Origin: JBDIBB01 sp039812685
GTDB taxonomy: Bacteria; Acidobacteriota; Vicinamibacteria; Vicinamibacterales; JAFNAJ01
Direction of reading: 5' to 3'
DNA length: 36,399 nucleotides
Assembly (NCBI GenBank): GCA_039812685.1
Contig: JBDIBB010000030.1
Location: 1-36,399, forward strand
Made by a program: the position numbers and the translations under genes. A model generated the notes under the pieces. It did no database searches. It was not told the DNA's origin and saw nothing but the letters and a program-made list of their open reading frames with translations. Numbering within the stretch: the stretch's first letter is position 1; every line of letters begins with the position of its first letter. Below are positions 8,483-16,149 of the stretch, piece by piece.

Positions 8483-9570
8483 GCGTCGGCTCCGCCGGCC
8501 GCGGCAAAGGCGGCCAGCCACCGCGGCGCGATCAGCGCCCGCACCTCGGCCAGTCCCACGAGGTCGCTCGGCTCGCCGGCCAGCAGCGGCAGATCGACCA
8601 GCGGGTGTCGTGGCAGCCGGGTCCGGTAGGTCTCGACACCCCGCGCGTCGAGCCGCCCCAGCCAGGCGAGCAGGCTCCGGCCGTCGCGCGCATCGGGCAC
8701 CGCGGCGGAGGTCACCGGACCCTCGGGGTGCACCATGTTGACCACCACGGCGGCGAGCCGGTGTCCCGCCTCCACCAGCCGCCGGGCGAAGAACAGCGTC
8801 TCGGGCACGCGCTGCTCCTCGGGCCGCGCCACGAGGACGAACTGCGTTCCCGGCGCGCGCAGCAGCCCCTGCACCTCGACGGCGCGCGCGCGGAAGCCCT
8901 CGAACAGGGGACCGAAGGCCTGGAAGAACTCCGCCATGTCGCGCAGCAGCCCCAGCCCGATCAGCCGGTCGAAAAACGCCTCCACGCCGCGCCCCAGCGG
9001 CCCGAGCCGGCGCGTCGGGCGCAGGTGGCCCGCCTCGTCGAACCAGGGCTTGAGCGCGATGCGCAGCGCGCCGGAATCGAGAAATCCCACGATCCGCGAC
9101 GGCGCGTCCAGGAAGTCGAGCGCCTGGCGCGTCGGCGGCGTGTCGAGGACGATTCGCGAGTAGCGGCGGTGCGAAGCCACCTCGAACAGCCGTTCGACGG
9201 CCATGTACTCGAGCACCCCGGCGAGGCTGCCCGACAGATGATCGTAGAGCCGGCTGGCGAAGATGCGCTCTGCCGCCTGGCGATCGGGCGCGTAGCGTCG
9301 AACCAGGCGATCGAAGGTGATGCGGGCGTCGAGCAGGCTGGCGTAGAGCGCCCCAGGGGTCGAGGCCGCCACGCGCACCTCCCGGTCGGCGGCATCGTGG
9401 CCGACGCCGAGCGCGTCCTTCAGGCGCCGCGACGGGTCGAAGGTCATCACCAGCGTCTCGTGGCCGGCGTACGCGGCGTCGAGCGCAAGCGCCGCCGCCA
9501 CCGTCGTCTTTCCCACCCCGCCGCCACCCACGACGATGGTGAGGGAGTGCCCGAGCAGCGCGGCGGTCAC
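8479..9570 (-). CDS. ArsA-family ATPase lacking the signature lysine
   Basis: This 363-residue soluble P-loop ATPase is of the ArsA/Get3 (SIMIBI) type. The GTG at 9570 overlaps the stop of the preceding ArsA-type gene as GTGA, fixing a start much shorter than the longest open frame. The Walker A is V-G-G-G-G-V-G-K-T-T near residue 15: the first Lys of the deviant K-G-G-x-G-K-T motif, which contacts the partner subunit's nucleotide, is replaced by Gly. Further motifs are the switch T-F-D-P-S-R-R-L-K-D-A-L and I-V-L-D-T-P-P-T-R-Q-A-L-D-F-L (the ArsA D-T-A-P-like box). No arsenite-binding Cys cluster is visible, so arsenite transport is unlikely. It probably pairs with the neighbouring ArsA-type ATPase in a heterodimer, which is inferred. 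Confidence 0.85.
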   Translation of the reverse strand: MTAALLGHSLTIVVGGGGVGKTTVAAALALDAAYAGHETLVMTFDPSRRLKDALGVGHDAADREVRVAASTPGALYASLLDARITFDRLVRRYAPDRQAAERIFASRLYDHLSGSLAGVLEYMAVERLFEVASHRRYSRIVLDTPPTRQALDFLDAPSRIVGFLDSGALRIALKPWFDEAGHLRPTRRLGPLGRGVEAFFDRLIGLGLLRDMAEFFQAFGPLFEGFRARAVEVQGLLRAPGTQFVLVARPEEQRVPETLFFARRLVEAGHRLAAVVVNMVHPEGPVTSAAVPDARDGRSLLAWLGRLDARGVETYRTRLPRHPLVDLPLLAGEPSDLVGLAEVRALIAPRWLAAFAAAGGADA

Positions 9571-10508
9571 CGGGCGGCCTCCGTCATCGACCGCATCGAT
9601 CCACGACGATGCCCGCCGCCCACGGCGCCGGCCAGCGCCGGCACGAGCGCTTCGACCAGCGCCGGGCCCCGCCTGATGGGCAGCAGCGGCAGGTCGAGCC
9701 GTGGCCAGGTCCACTCGGCGCCGAGCCGCGCCAGCTCGCGGTCGTTGATCGCGCGCCGCTGCCGCCACAGCGCGGCGAGCCGATCGGCCGGATCGGCGCG
9801 CGTCTCCCTCACGATTGGCGGGTACAGCGCGTTGACCACCAGCAGGTCGGGGTGACGCCCGATCCGCGACACCAGCGCATCGCGCAGTTCGAGCGCCTCC
9901 TGAACCGGCATCTCCTCGGCGTGGGTGACCACCACGGTCGCCGTCGCCCGGGGATCGCGCACGAACTCCGCCAGTTCCCGCGCCATCCGGCCGAAGGGTC
10001 CGGCGTCGATGACCGACGCCGTCAGGCCCGGCGCCAGCAGCAGCGCGAGGCCATGACCGCTGGCCGGCGCGTCGAGAACGACGGCGTCGATCAGCTCGGC
10101 CCGATCCCGGTCGTAGCCGCGCACGAGGCGCAGCGCGTGACCGAGGACCGCCAGTTCCTTCAATCCCGGCGCGGCCTCCACGAAGTGGCGGAAGACGGGG
10201 CTGGCCGAGACGCGCTTCACGAGGTAGCCGACACGCAGGTGCTCGCGCACCACCTCGCCGATGATGGCCTGTGGCGACAGGTTCTGCAGGAAGAGGCCTG
10301 GCGCCAGCGTGACGATCTCGCCTCCCGAGGGTGCCACGTCCGTCAGTTCGTGGAGGTTCTCCCGCGGATCAGTCTCGAGCAGCAGCACGCGCCGCCCGGC
10401 GCGATACAGCGCGAGACCGATCGCGGCGCTGACGACGCTCTTGCCCACGCCACCCTTGCCGGTGACCACCAGCAATGACACCGAGGAGAGGTCGGCGGGC
10501 GACGACAT
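9567..10508 (-). CDS. ArsA-family ATPase with complete deviant Walker A
   Basis: This 313-residue ArsA/Get3-type ATPase has the full deviant Walker A T-G-K-G-G-V-G-K-S near residues 16-24, the L-L-L-E-T-D-P-R-E-N-L segment after strand 2, and V-V-L-D-A-P-A-S-G-H-G-L-A-L-L, matching the ArsA 'DTAPTGHTLRLL' box. There is no Cys-rich metalloid site and no C-terminal membrane-protein-binding groove that I can identify. Its stop overlaps the start of the second ArsA-type gene by four bases, so the two are almost certainly made together. No clear Shine-Dalgarno precedes the ATG; a small unknown gene ends 60 bases upstream on the same strand. The cargo or client is unknown. Confidence 0.87.
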   Translation of the reverse strand: MSSPADLSSVSLLVVTGKGGVGKSVVSAAIGLALYRAGRRVLLLETDPRENLHELTDVAPSGGEIVTLAPGLFLQNLSPQAIIGEVVREHLRVGYLVKRVSASPVFRHFVEAAPGLKELAVLGHALRLVRGYDRDRAELIDAVVLDAPASGHGLALLLAPGLTASVIDAGPFGRMARELAEFVRDPRATATVVVTHAEEMPVQEALELRDALVSRIGRHPDLLVVNALYPPIVRETRADPADRLAALWRQRRAINDRELARLGAEWTWPRLDLPLLPIRRGPALVEALVPALAGAVGGGHRRGSMRSMTEAAR

Positions 10509-10568
10509 CGGCGGGTGCAGTAGACCACAACGGCCGGCGGCTGGCGACTGCGGCCATCCCGCGGGGCC

Positions 10569-10874
10569 CTACTCGCGGTACAGGCCCCGCAGGTCGGCGG
10601 AGGTCACCGACCCTTCCGGGTTCAGCAGGTAGCCGTCGAAGCGGCGCCCGTCGTCGAGGTGCAGTGTGAGGCAGGCCTCGGTGCCCATCAGCGGTTCGAG
10701 CGCGTCGGGCGCCGCCAGCAGGTGTCCGTCCACCTGATAGCCACCCGGCACCATGTGTGCCCCCTCGGCGGTCCAGTCCTGATAGAGCGACAGCTCGTAC
10801 CCGGCCCTGAGCACCGGCTGGCCGCGACGGTAGACCTCGCATTCCCCCAACAGACGTTCCACGAGCCTCAACAT
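10569..10874 (-). CDS. Small hypothetical protein heading the ArsA/deacetylase operon
   Basis: This is a 101-residue protein with no signal peptide or membrane segment. It begins with a short helix (M-L-R-L-V-E-R-L-L) and continues as probable beta strands with G-Y-E-L-S-L-Y-Q-D-W and L-T-L-H-L-D-D-G-R-R-F-D-G-Y, ending in a basic/acidic tail. I do not recognise the family; the pattern suggests a small beta-barrel or PilZ/OB-like fold, which is weak inference. The ATG at 10874 is preceded by GTAGG at a loose distance; a GTG at 10880 is an alternative. It is 60 bases upstream of the first ArsA-type gene and divergent from argF, so it probably leads that operon. Confidence 0.65.
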   Translation of the reverse strand: MLRLVERLLGECEVYRRGQPVLRAGYELSLYQDWTAEGAHMVPGGYQVDGHLLAAPDALEPLMGTEACLTLHLDDGRRFDGYLLNPEGSVTSADLRGLYRE

Positions 10875-11049
10875 GCCCACAGCCTACCGCATGGCGGCCG
10901 GGCCGGACGAGACCGGCGGGGCCGGACGTACGCCGGGAACCCGGCAGCGCCCCTTCCTGTCTGCCGGACTCCCGTCCCGCGCTTGTGAAATCATGGTGGC
11001 GGGCCGACGCCGCCGGGTTTCGCGTGGCGGAACGGCCTTTGCGTTCACT

Positions 11050-11080
11050 GACGCACGTCCGCGCACGGCTGACGTGCGTC
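11050..11080. promoter_or_regulatory. Inverted repeat upstream of argF
   Basis: GACGCACGTC (11050-11059) and GACGTGCGTC (11071-11080) are perfect inverted 10-mers separated by 11 bases, with half-site centres 21 bases apart (two helical turns). The element ends 23 bases before the argF ATG, in the 229-base divergent spacer. It could be an operator for a dimeric regulator or an mRNA hairpin; it does not match the AT-rich ARG box. Confidence 0.5.
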
Positions 11081-11103
11081 CTGCCGCATCGAGGTCACGC
11101 CCC

Positions 11104-12075
11104 ATGGACTCCGGTCACCTGCCATACACCATCGAAGATCACGAGCACCTGCACAGCGCCCTGTCGGGGCGCGACCTGTTGTCGCTTCGCGACGTCACCT
11201 CGGCGGAACTCCAGGAGATCTTCGACCGGGCCCTGCGGATGAAGGCCAACCCGCAGAAGTACGCGTCGGCGCTGCGCGGCAAGGTCCTCGCCATGATCTT
11301 CGAGAAGCCATCCCTGCGCACCCGCGTGTCGTTCGAGGTGGCCATGGTCCAGCTCGGCGGGCACGCGCTCGACCTGTCGGCCAGCGTCAGCCTCGGCGCG
11401 CGCGAGGCCGTCTACGACGTGGCGAAGAACCTCGAGCGCATGGTGCAGGGCATCATGATCCGTACCTTCGGCCACGACCGCGTGGAGCGAATGGCCGAGT
11501 ACGCCTCGGTGCCGGTGGTCAACGGCCTCACCGACTTCAGTCACCCCTGCCAGGGGATGGCCGACTACCTCACCATGCTCGAGGTGAAGGACCGCCTGCA
11601 GGGCCTGCAGGTGGCGTACGTGGGCGACAGCAACAACGTCACCCACTCGCTCATGATCGGCGCCGCGCGCGTGGGCGCGCACCTGCGCGTGGCCTCACCC
11701 GCCGGCTACCAGCCTCATCCCGACGTCATCGCCTGGGTGGCCGCCGAGGGGCCGTCGACCGGCGCGTCGGTCGAGGTGTTCGAGGATCCGGTGGCCGCCG
11801 TGCGCGAGGCCGACGTCGTCTACACCGACACCTGGGCCAGCATGGGCCGGGAAGGCGAAGCCGAGCAGCGGCGCGCGATCTTCCGGCCCTACCAGGTGAA
11901 CGCGAGGCTCATGGCGCAGGCCAGGCCCGACGCCATCTTCATGCACTGCCTGCCGGCGCACCGTGACGAAGAGGTCACCAACGAGGTGATCGACTCGGCC
12001 CAGTCGGTGGTGTTCCAGCAGGCCGAGAACCGGCTGCACGTCCAGAAGGCCCTGCTCTTCGCGCTCCTGCGCTGA
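11104..12075 (+). CDS. argF: Ornithine carbamoyltransferase
   Basis: This 323-residue protein matches ornithine carbamoyltransferase, which makes citrulline from ornithine and carbamoyl phosphate in arginine synthesis (or the reverse in catabolism). The carbamoyl-phosphate loop is S-L-R-T-R at residues 70-74, followed by H-P-C-Q near 148. The ornithine side shows D-T-W-A-S-M-G-R-E and H-C-L-P-A-H-R-D near the C-terminus. Length is typical (about 310-330). The open frame extends 231 bases further upstream, but the ATG at 11104 fits family length and has GAGG about ten bases before it. It is followed after 21 bases by an ornithine aminotransferase. No carbamate kinase or arginine deiminase is in the window, so direction of flux is open. 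Confidence 0.95.
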   Translation: MDSGHLPYTIEDHEHLHSALSGRDLLSLRDVTSAELQEIFDRALRMKANPQKYASALRGKVLAMIFEKPSLRTRVSFEVAMVQLGGHALDLSASVSLGAREAVYDVAKNLERMVQGIMIRTFGHDRVERMAEYASVPVVNGLTDFSHPCQGMADYLTMLEVKDRLQGLQVAYVGDSNNVTHSLMIGAARVGAHLRVASPAGYQPHPDVIAWVAAEGPSTGASVEVFEDPVAAVREADVVYTDTWASMGREGEAEQRRAIFRPYQVNARLMAQARPDAIFMHCLPAHRDEEVTNEVIDSAQSVVFQQAENRLHVQKALLFALLR

Positions 12076-12096
12076 GCCGGCCGGAGGAGTCTTCCC

Positions 12097-13290
12097 ATGC
12101 TCGCAACCGACCTGATAGCCCTCGAGGAGCGCTACGGCGCGCACAACTACCGTCCGCTGGACGTCGTCATCGCGCGCGGCGACGGGGTGTGGGTGTGGGA
12201 CGTCGACGGCCGGAGATACCTGGATTGCCTCGCGGCCTATTCGGCCGTGAACCAGGGACACTGCCACCCCCGCATCCTCGCGGCGCTCACCGCGCAGGCG
12301 CAGCGTCTCACGCTCACCTCGCGCGCGTTCCGCAACGACCAGTTGCCGCCGCTGCTCGAACAACTCCATGCGCTCACCGGCATGGACATGGCGCTGTTGA
12401 TGAACTCGGGCGCCGAAGCCGTGGAGACCGCCATCAAGGCGGCCCGCAAGTGGGGCGAGACGATCCGGCGCATCCCGGCCGGAGAGGTCGAGATCGTCGT
12501 CTGCGCGAACAACTTCCACGGACGCACCATCACCATCGTCAGCTTCTCGACCGAATCGCAGTACCGCGAGGGTTTTGGACCGTATACGCCGGGGTTCACG
12601 GTCGTGCCCTTCGGCGACGCCGCGGCCCTCGCGCGGGCGATCACGCCCCGCACGGCGGCGTTTCTCGTCGAGCCCATCCAGGGCGAGGCCGGCATCATCG
12701 TGCCGCCGCCGGGCTACCTGGCCGAGTGCGCGCGGATCTGCCGGCAGCACGGCGTGCTGCTGATCCTCGACGAGATCCAGTCGGGCCTCGGACGGGCAGG
12801 CCGGCTCTTCGCCCACCAGTACGAGGACGTGCGTCCCGACGGGCTCATCATCGGCAAGGCGCTCTCGGGCGGCTTCTACCCCGTGTCGGCGTTCGCCGCC
12901 CCGCGGGAGGTGCTCGGCGTCTTCAGGCCGGGCGACCACGGCAGCACCTACGGCGGCAACCCGCTGGCCTGCGCCGTCGCGCGCGCGGCGCTCGACGTGA
13001 TCCGCGACGAGCACCTGGCCGACCGGGCCGAGACGACAGGTGCCTACTTCATGGATCGCCTGCGCGCCCTCCACAGTCCGGTGGTGAAGGACCTGCGCGG
13101 CCGCGGCCTGTGGATCGGCATCGAGCTCTCCGAGCCGGCGCGGCCGTACTGCGAGGCGCTGATGCGGGAAGGCATGCTGTGCAAGGACACCCACGACCGG
13201 GTCATCCGCATCGCCCCGCCGCTGGTGATCACCCGGGAAGAAGTCGACTGGGCGGTGGATCGCCTCGCCCGCGTGCTCGTGAAGAGGTAG
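12097..13290 (+). CDS. rocD: Ornithine--oxo-acid aminotransferase
   Basis: This is a 397-residue class III PLP aminotransferase closest to ornithine delta-aminotransferase, which converts ornithine and 2-oxoglutarate to glutamate-5-semialdehyde and glutamate. Family marks are L-M-N-S-G-A-E-A-V-E-T-A-I-K-A-A-R near residue 104, F-H-G-R-T, the D-E-I-Q-S-G-L-G-R-A-G-R PLP-Asp motif, the Schiff-base Lys in I-I-G-K-A-L-S-G-G-F-Y-P, and the G-S-T-Y-G-G-N-P-L-A motif. Length is normal (about 395-405). GGAGGAG sits seven bases before the ATG. It lies 21 bases after argF and 32 before the cDPG-synthetase homologue, so the three form an operon. Acetylornithine aminotransferase is the main alternative, but the M-N-S-G-A-E-A-V-E-T segment favours RocD. 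Confidence 0.9.
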   Translation: MLATDLIALEERYGAHNYRPLDVVIARGDGVWVWDVDGRRYLDCLAAYSAVNQGHCHPRILAALTAQAQRLTLTSRAFRNDQLPPLLEQLHALTGMDMALLMNSGAEAVETAIKAARKWGETIRRIPAGEVEIVVCANNFHGRTITIVSFSTESQYREGFGPYTPGFTVVPFGDAAALARAITPRTAAFLVEPIQGEAGIIVPPPGYLAECARICRQHGVLLILDEIQSGLGRAGRLFAHQYEDVRPDGLIIGKALSGGFYPVSAFAAPREVLGVFRPGDHGSTYGGNPLACAVARAALDVIRDEHLADRAETTGAYFMDRLRALHSPVVKDLRGRGLWIGIELSEPARPYCEALMREGMLCKDTHDRVIRIAPPLVITREEVDWAVDRLARVLVKR

Positions 13291-13322
13291 CCGCCTGGAC
13301 GGCACATCCGGAGACCGACGCA

Positions 13323-14663
13323 ATGAGAATCCGCACGTTGATCATGGGCGCCGCCGGGCGCGACTTCCACAACTTCAACACGGTGTACCGCGACAACGAC
13401 CGCTATGAGGTCGTCGCCTTCACCGCAACGCAGATCCCCGACATCGCCGGCCGGCGCTACCCGGCCGCGCTCGCCGGGCCGCACTACCCCGAAGGCATCC
13501 CGATCTTCGACGAAGCCGACCTCGCCACGCTCATCGACCGGTTCCACATCGGCCAGGTCGTCTTCTCCTACAGCGACGTCTCCTACGCGCACGTCATGCA
13601 CCGCGCGGCGCTGGTCAACGCCGCGGGCGCGCACTTCGTGCTGCTCGGCTCCCGCGACACCATGCTCACCAGCCACAGGCCGGTCGTGGCGATCTGCGCG
13701 GTCCGCACCGGGGCCGGCAAGAGCCAGACGACGCGGCGCGTGGCCACCCTGTTGCGCGAGGCGGGGCTCCGCGTCGCCGCCGTCAGGCACCCGATGCCCT
13801 ACGGCGACCTGGCCGCCCAGCGCGTCCAGCGCTTCGCTACGCTCGCCGACCTCGAGGATCAGCACTGCACGATCGAGGAAATCGAGGAATACGAGCCGCA
13901 CATCGTCAACGACACGGTGGTCTACGCCGGCGTCGACTACGAAGCCATCCTCCGCCAGGCCGAGCAGGAATGCGACGTCGTCCTGTGGGACGGCGGCAAC
14001 AACGACACGCCGTTCTACCGCCCCGATCTGCACATCACGGTGGCCGACCCGCTGCGCGCCGGCCACGAACTGGCCTACTACCCCGGCGAGACCAACCTGC
14101 GCATGGCGCACGTGGTCGTGATCAACAAGGTGGACAGCGCGGTGCCGGAGGCCGTCGAGACCGTCCGGCGAAACGTGCGTCAGGTGAATCCGGGAGCGGC
14201 GATCATCGACGCCGCCAGCCCGATTGCCGTCGACGCCGTCGAGGCCATCGCCGGCCGGCGCGTTCTGGTCGTCGAGGACGGTCCCACGCTGACCCACGGC
14301 GAGATGAAGTACGGGGCCGGCACCGTGGCGGCGCGAAGGTTCGGCGCCGCCGAGATCATCGATCCGCGACCCTACGCCGTGGGCAGGCTCGTCGACACCT
14401 ACCAGAAGTACCCGGACATCGGTACCCTCCTGCCGGCCATGGGCTATGGCGAAGAACAGGTACGCGATCTCGAGGCGACGATCCGGCGCGTGCCCTGCGA
14501 CACCGTCGTGATCGGCACGCCCATCGACCTGACGCGCCTGGTGACCATCGAGCAGCAGGCCGTCCGCGTGGGGTACGACCTGCAGGAAATCGGCCGGCCC
14601 ACGCTGGCCGACGTGCTGGCGCCGGTCATCGCCAGGGCCCGGCCGGGCGCGCCGGCGCGCTGA
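13323..14663 (+). CDS. Cyclic 2,3-diphosphoglycerate synthetase homologue (P-loop protein)
   Basis: This 446-residue protein resembles the cyclic 2,3-diphosphoglycerate synthetase family, first known from methanogens, where it cyclises 2,3-diphosphoglycerate with ATP to a thermoprotectant. Residues 1-120 form a Rossmann-like N-domain starting R-T-L-I-M-G-A-A-G-R-D-F-H-N-F-N. A P-loop A-V-R-T-G-A-G-K-S-Q follows near residue 125, then D-G-G-N-N-D-T-P-F-Y, N-K-V-D-S-A and L-T-H-G-E-M-K-Y-G-A-G. The longer open frame starting at 12189 overlaps rocD and is not real; the ATG at 13323 with GGAGA upstream fits the family. A role for cDPG in a mesophile's ornithine cluster is unclear, so the true reaction may differ. 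It ends the operon, with a strong hairpin right after. Confidence 0.85.
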   Translation: MRIRTLIMGAAGRDFHNFNTVYRDNDRYEVVAFTATQIPDIAGRRYPAALAGPHYPEGIPIFDEADLATLIDRFHIGQVVFSYSDVSYAHVMHRAALVNAAGAHFVLLGSRDTMLTSHRPVVAICAVRTGAGKSQTTRRVATLLREAGLRVAAVRHPMPYGDLAAQRVQRFATLADLEDQHCTIEEIEEYEPHIVNDTVVYAGVDYEAILRQAEQECDVVLWDGGNNDTPFYRPDLHITVADPLRAGHELAYYPGETNLRMAHVVVINKVDSAVPEAVETVRRNVRQVNPGAAIIDAASPIAVDAVEAIAGRRVLVVEDGPTLTHGEMKYGAGTVAARRFGAAEIIDPRPYAVGRLVDTYQKYPDIGTLLPAMGYGEEQVRDLEATIRRVPCDTVVIGTPIDLTRLVTIEQQAVRVGYDLQEIGRPTLADVLAPVIARARPGAPAR

Positions 14664-14668
14664 TCCCG

Positions 14669-14701
14669 CGCGCGGGGAGGTCGGTCCGGCCTCCCCGCGC
14701 G
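14669..14701 (+). terminator. Strong hairpin ending the argF-rocD operon
   Basis: Bases 14669-14680 (CGCGCGGGGAGG) pair perfectly with 14690-14701 (CCTCCCCGCGCG), giving a 12-bp stem and 9-base loop five bases after the stop of the cDPG-synthetase homologue. No U-tract follows, but stability and position suit a terminator. Confidence 0.6.
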
Positions 14702-14752
14702 GCCGGCGGATCGCGCGCGGGCGGAACGCGCGCGGGGGGTCGCGCCCTCTGG

Positions 14753-14758
14753 TAGAAT
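14753..14758 (+). promoter_or_regulatory. Candidate -10 (TAGAAT) for a leaderless APC permease transcript
   Basis: TAGAAT lies nine bases before the permease ATG, and no Shine-Dalgarno is present. A start of transcription about seven bases past the hexamer would fall almost on the ATG. Confidence 0.45.
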
Positions 14759-14767
14759 CCGCGCTCC

Positions 14768-16087
14768 ATGCCCTCGCTGCCTGTCGCCCCTGACGCGGAA
14801 CTGGTCCGCGCCATCGGTCCCCGCGCGCTCACCGCCGCGATCGTCAACACCACCATCGGTGCCGGCATCTTCGTGCTGCCCGCCACGGTCGCCGGCGAAC
14901 TGGGCGACGGCGCGCCGCTTGCCTACCTGGTGTGCGCCGGGCTGATGCTGCTCGTGGTCGGCTCGCTGGCGATGGCCGGCAGCCGGGTCAACGTCAGCGG
15001 CGGCATCTACGCCTACGTCGACATCGCATTCGGCCCGTTCCCGGGCTTCCTCGGCGGCGTGATGCAGATGCTCAACAGTGTCCTCGCGGTGGCCGGCGTC
15101 GCCTCGGCGCTCGTCGCGTCGCTCGCCGTGGCCTGGCCCCCGGTGGGCCAGGGCGTGGGGCGCTGGCTGCTGCTGGCCCTGCTCTTCGGGACGCTGGCGC
15201 TGGTGAACGTCCGCGGCGTCCGGCAGGGGGCGCGCACCGTGGAACTCGTCACGCTCGCCAAGCTGCTCCCGCTCGCCATCTTCGTCGTTCTGGGTGCGTT
15301 CGCGGTCTTCGCCCGCGGCGTGCCAATCCCCCAGGTTCCCGGCCTCGGCGCCCTCGGCCGCACGGCGCTCGTGCTGATCTTTGCGTTCGCGGGAGCGGAG
15401 CTGGCGCTGATCTCCGGCGGCGAGATCCGGAACCCCGCGCGCACGGTGCCCCTCTCGCTCGGCCTGGCGCTGGCGTTCACCACCACGTTCTACCTGGCGA
15501 TCCAGTTCGTCGCGCAGGGCGTACTCGGCGCCGACATGAAGGCGTTTGCCGACGCGCCGCTCGCGCAGGCGGCGTCGCGGTTCCTCGGGACGGCCGGCAT
15601 CACGCTGATGCTGGGCGGCGCGGTGGTGTCGATGTTCGGCTACGTGAGCGGCGACATGCTGGCCACGCCGCGCAGCCTGTTCGCGCTGGGTCGCGAACAG
15701 CTGCTGCCCAGGGTGTTCGCCCGCGTGCACCCGCGCTACCACACCCCGCACGTGTCGATCGCCGCCTACGCGCTGCTGGTCTTCCTGCTGGCCGCCAACG
15801 GCACGTTCGGCAGGCTCGTGCTGCTCTCGAACGTGGCCGTGCTCTCGCTCTTCCTGCTCGGCTGCCTGTCGGCGATCGAACTGTGGCGCCGCGACGTGCG
15901 CCTGCCCGAGCGCCCCTTCACGTTCCCCGGCGCGGTGCTGGTGCCCATTGGCGGCACGGCGGTCGTCCTCTGGCTGCTGTCACACGCCACGAAGGAGGAG
16001 TTCGCCGCCGAGGCGGCAGTGCTCGTCGTGGCGACGGCGCTCTACGGGCTGCGGGCGCTGCGGCGGCGCACGACGACGCGCGGCTGA
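14768..16087 (+). CDS. APC-superfamily amino-acid permease
   Basis: This is a 439-residue integral inner-membrane protein with about 12 hydrophobic segments. The N-terminal I-V-N-T-T-I-G-A-G-I-F-V-L-P segment (near residues 25-38) is the glycine-rich TM1 break that binds the amino-acid backbone in LeuT-fold APC transporters. Also typical are G-G-I-Y-A-Y-V near TM3 and the F-A-F-A-G-A-E segment of TM6. Function: proton-coupled amino-acid uptake or antiport. Lying between ornithine genes on both sides, an ornithine, arginine or related substrate is plausible but not shown. The ATG has no Shine-Dalgarno; a TAGAAT hexamer nine bases upstream suggests a leaderless transcript. The preceding operon ends in a strong hairpin, so this gene is a separate unit. 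Confidence 0.9.
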   Translation: MPSLPVAPDAELVRAIGPRALTAAIVNTTIGAGIFVLPATVAGELGDGAPLAYLVCAGLMLLVVGSLAMAGSRVNVSGGIYAYVDIAFGPFPGFLGGVMQMLNSVLAVAGVASALVASLAVAWPPVGQGVGRWLLLALLFGTLALVNVRGVRQGARTVELVTLAKLLPLAIFVVLGAFAVFARGVPIPQVPGLGALGRTALVLIFAFAGAELALISGGEIRNPARTVPLSLGLALAFTTTFYLAIQFVAQGVLGADMKAFADAPLAQAASRFLGTAGITLMLGGAVVSMFGYVSGDMLATPRSLFALGREQLLPRVFARVHPRYHTPHVSIAAYALLVFLLAANGTFGRLVLLSNVAVLSLFLLGCLSAIELWRRDVRLPERPFTFPGAVLVPIGGTAVVLWLLSHATKEEFAAEAAVLVVATALYGLRALRRRTTTRG

Positions 16088-16149
16088 CAATCCGTGGTGG
16101 CCGTGCCGCGCGGTCGCGAGACGCACGCGGCGCCCGGACGACAAGGCGC

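Noticed and set aside
6705..8507. 600-codon open frame parallel to the deacetylase
   Set aside because: It is Arg/Pro/Gly-rich, shows no motifs, and is an out-of-frame shadow of a gene with clear HDAC catalytic residues.
9567..10508. Arsenite efflux ATPase (ars operon)
   Set aside because: There is no arsB, arsR, arsC or arsD nearby and no Cys metalloid site; the ArsA label reflects fold family only.
12189..14663. 824-residue open frame spanning rocD and the cDPG-synthetase homologue
   Set aside because: Its first 378 codons are an Arg/Gly-rich out-of-frame reading of rocD; only the part from 13323 is the real gene.
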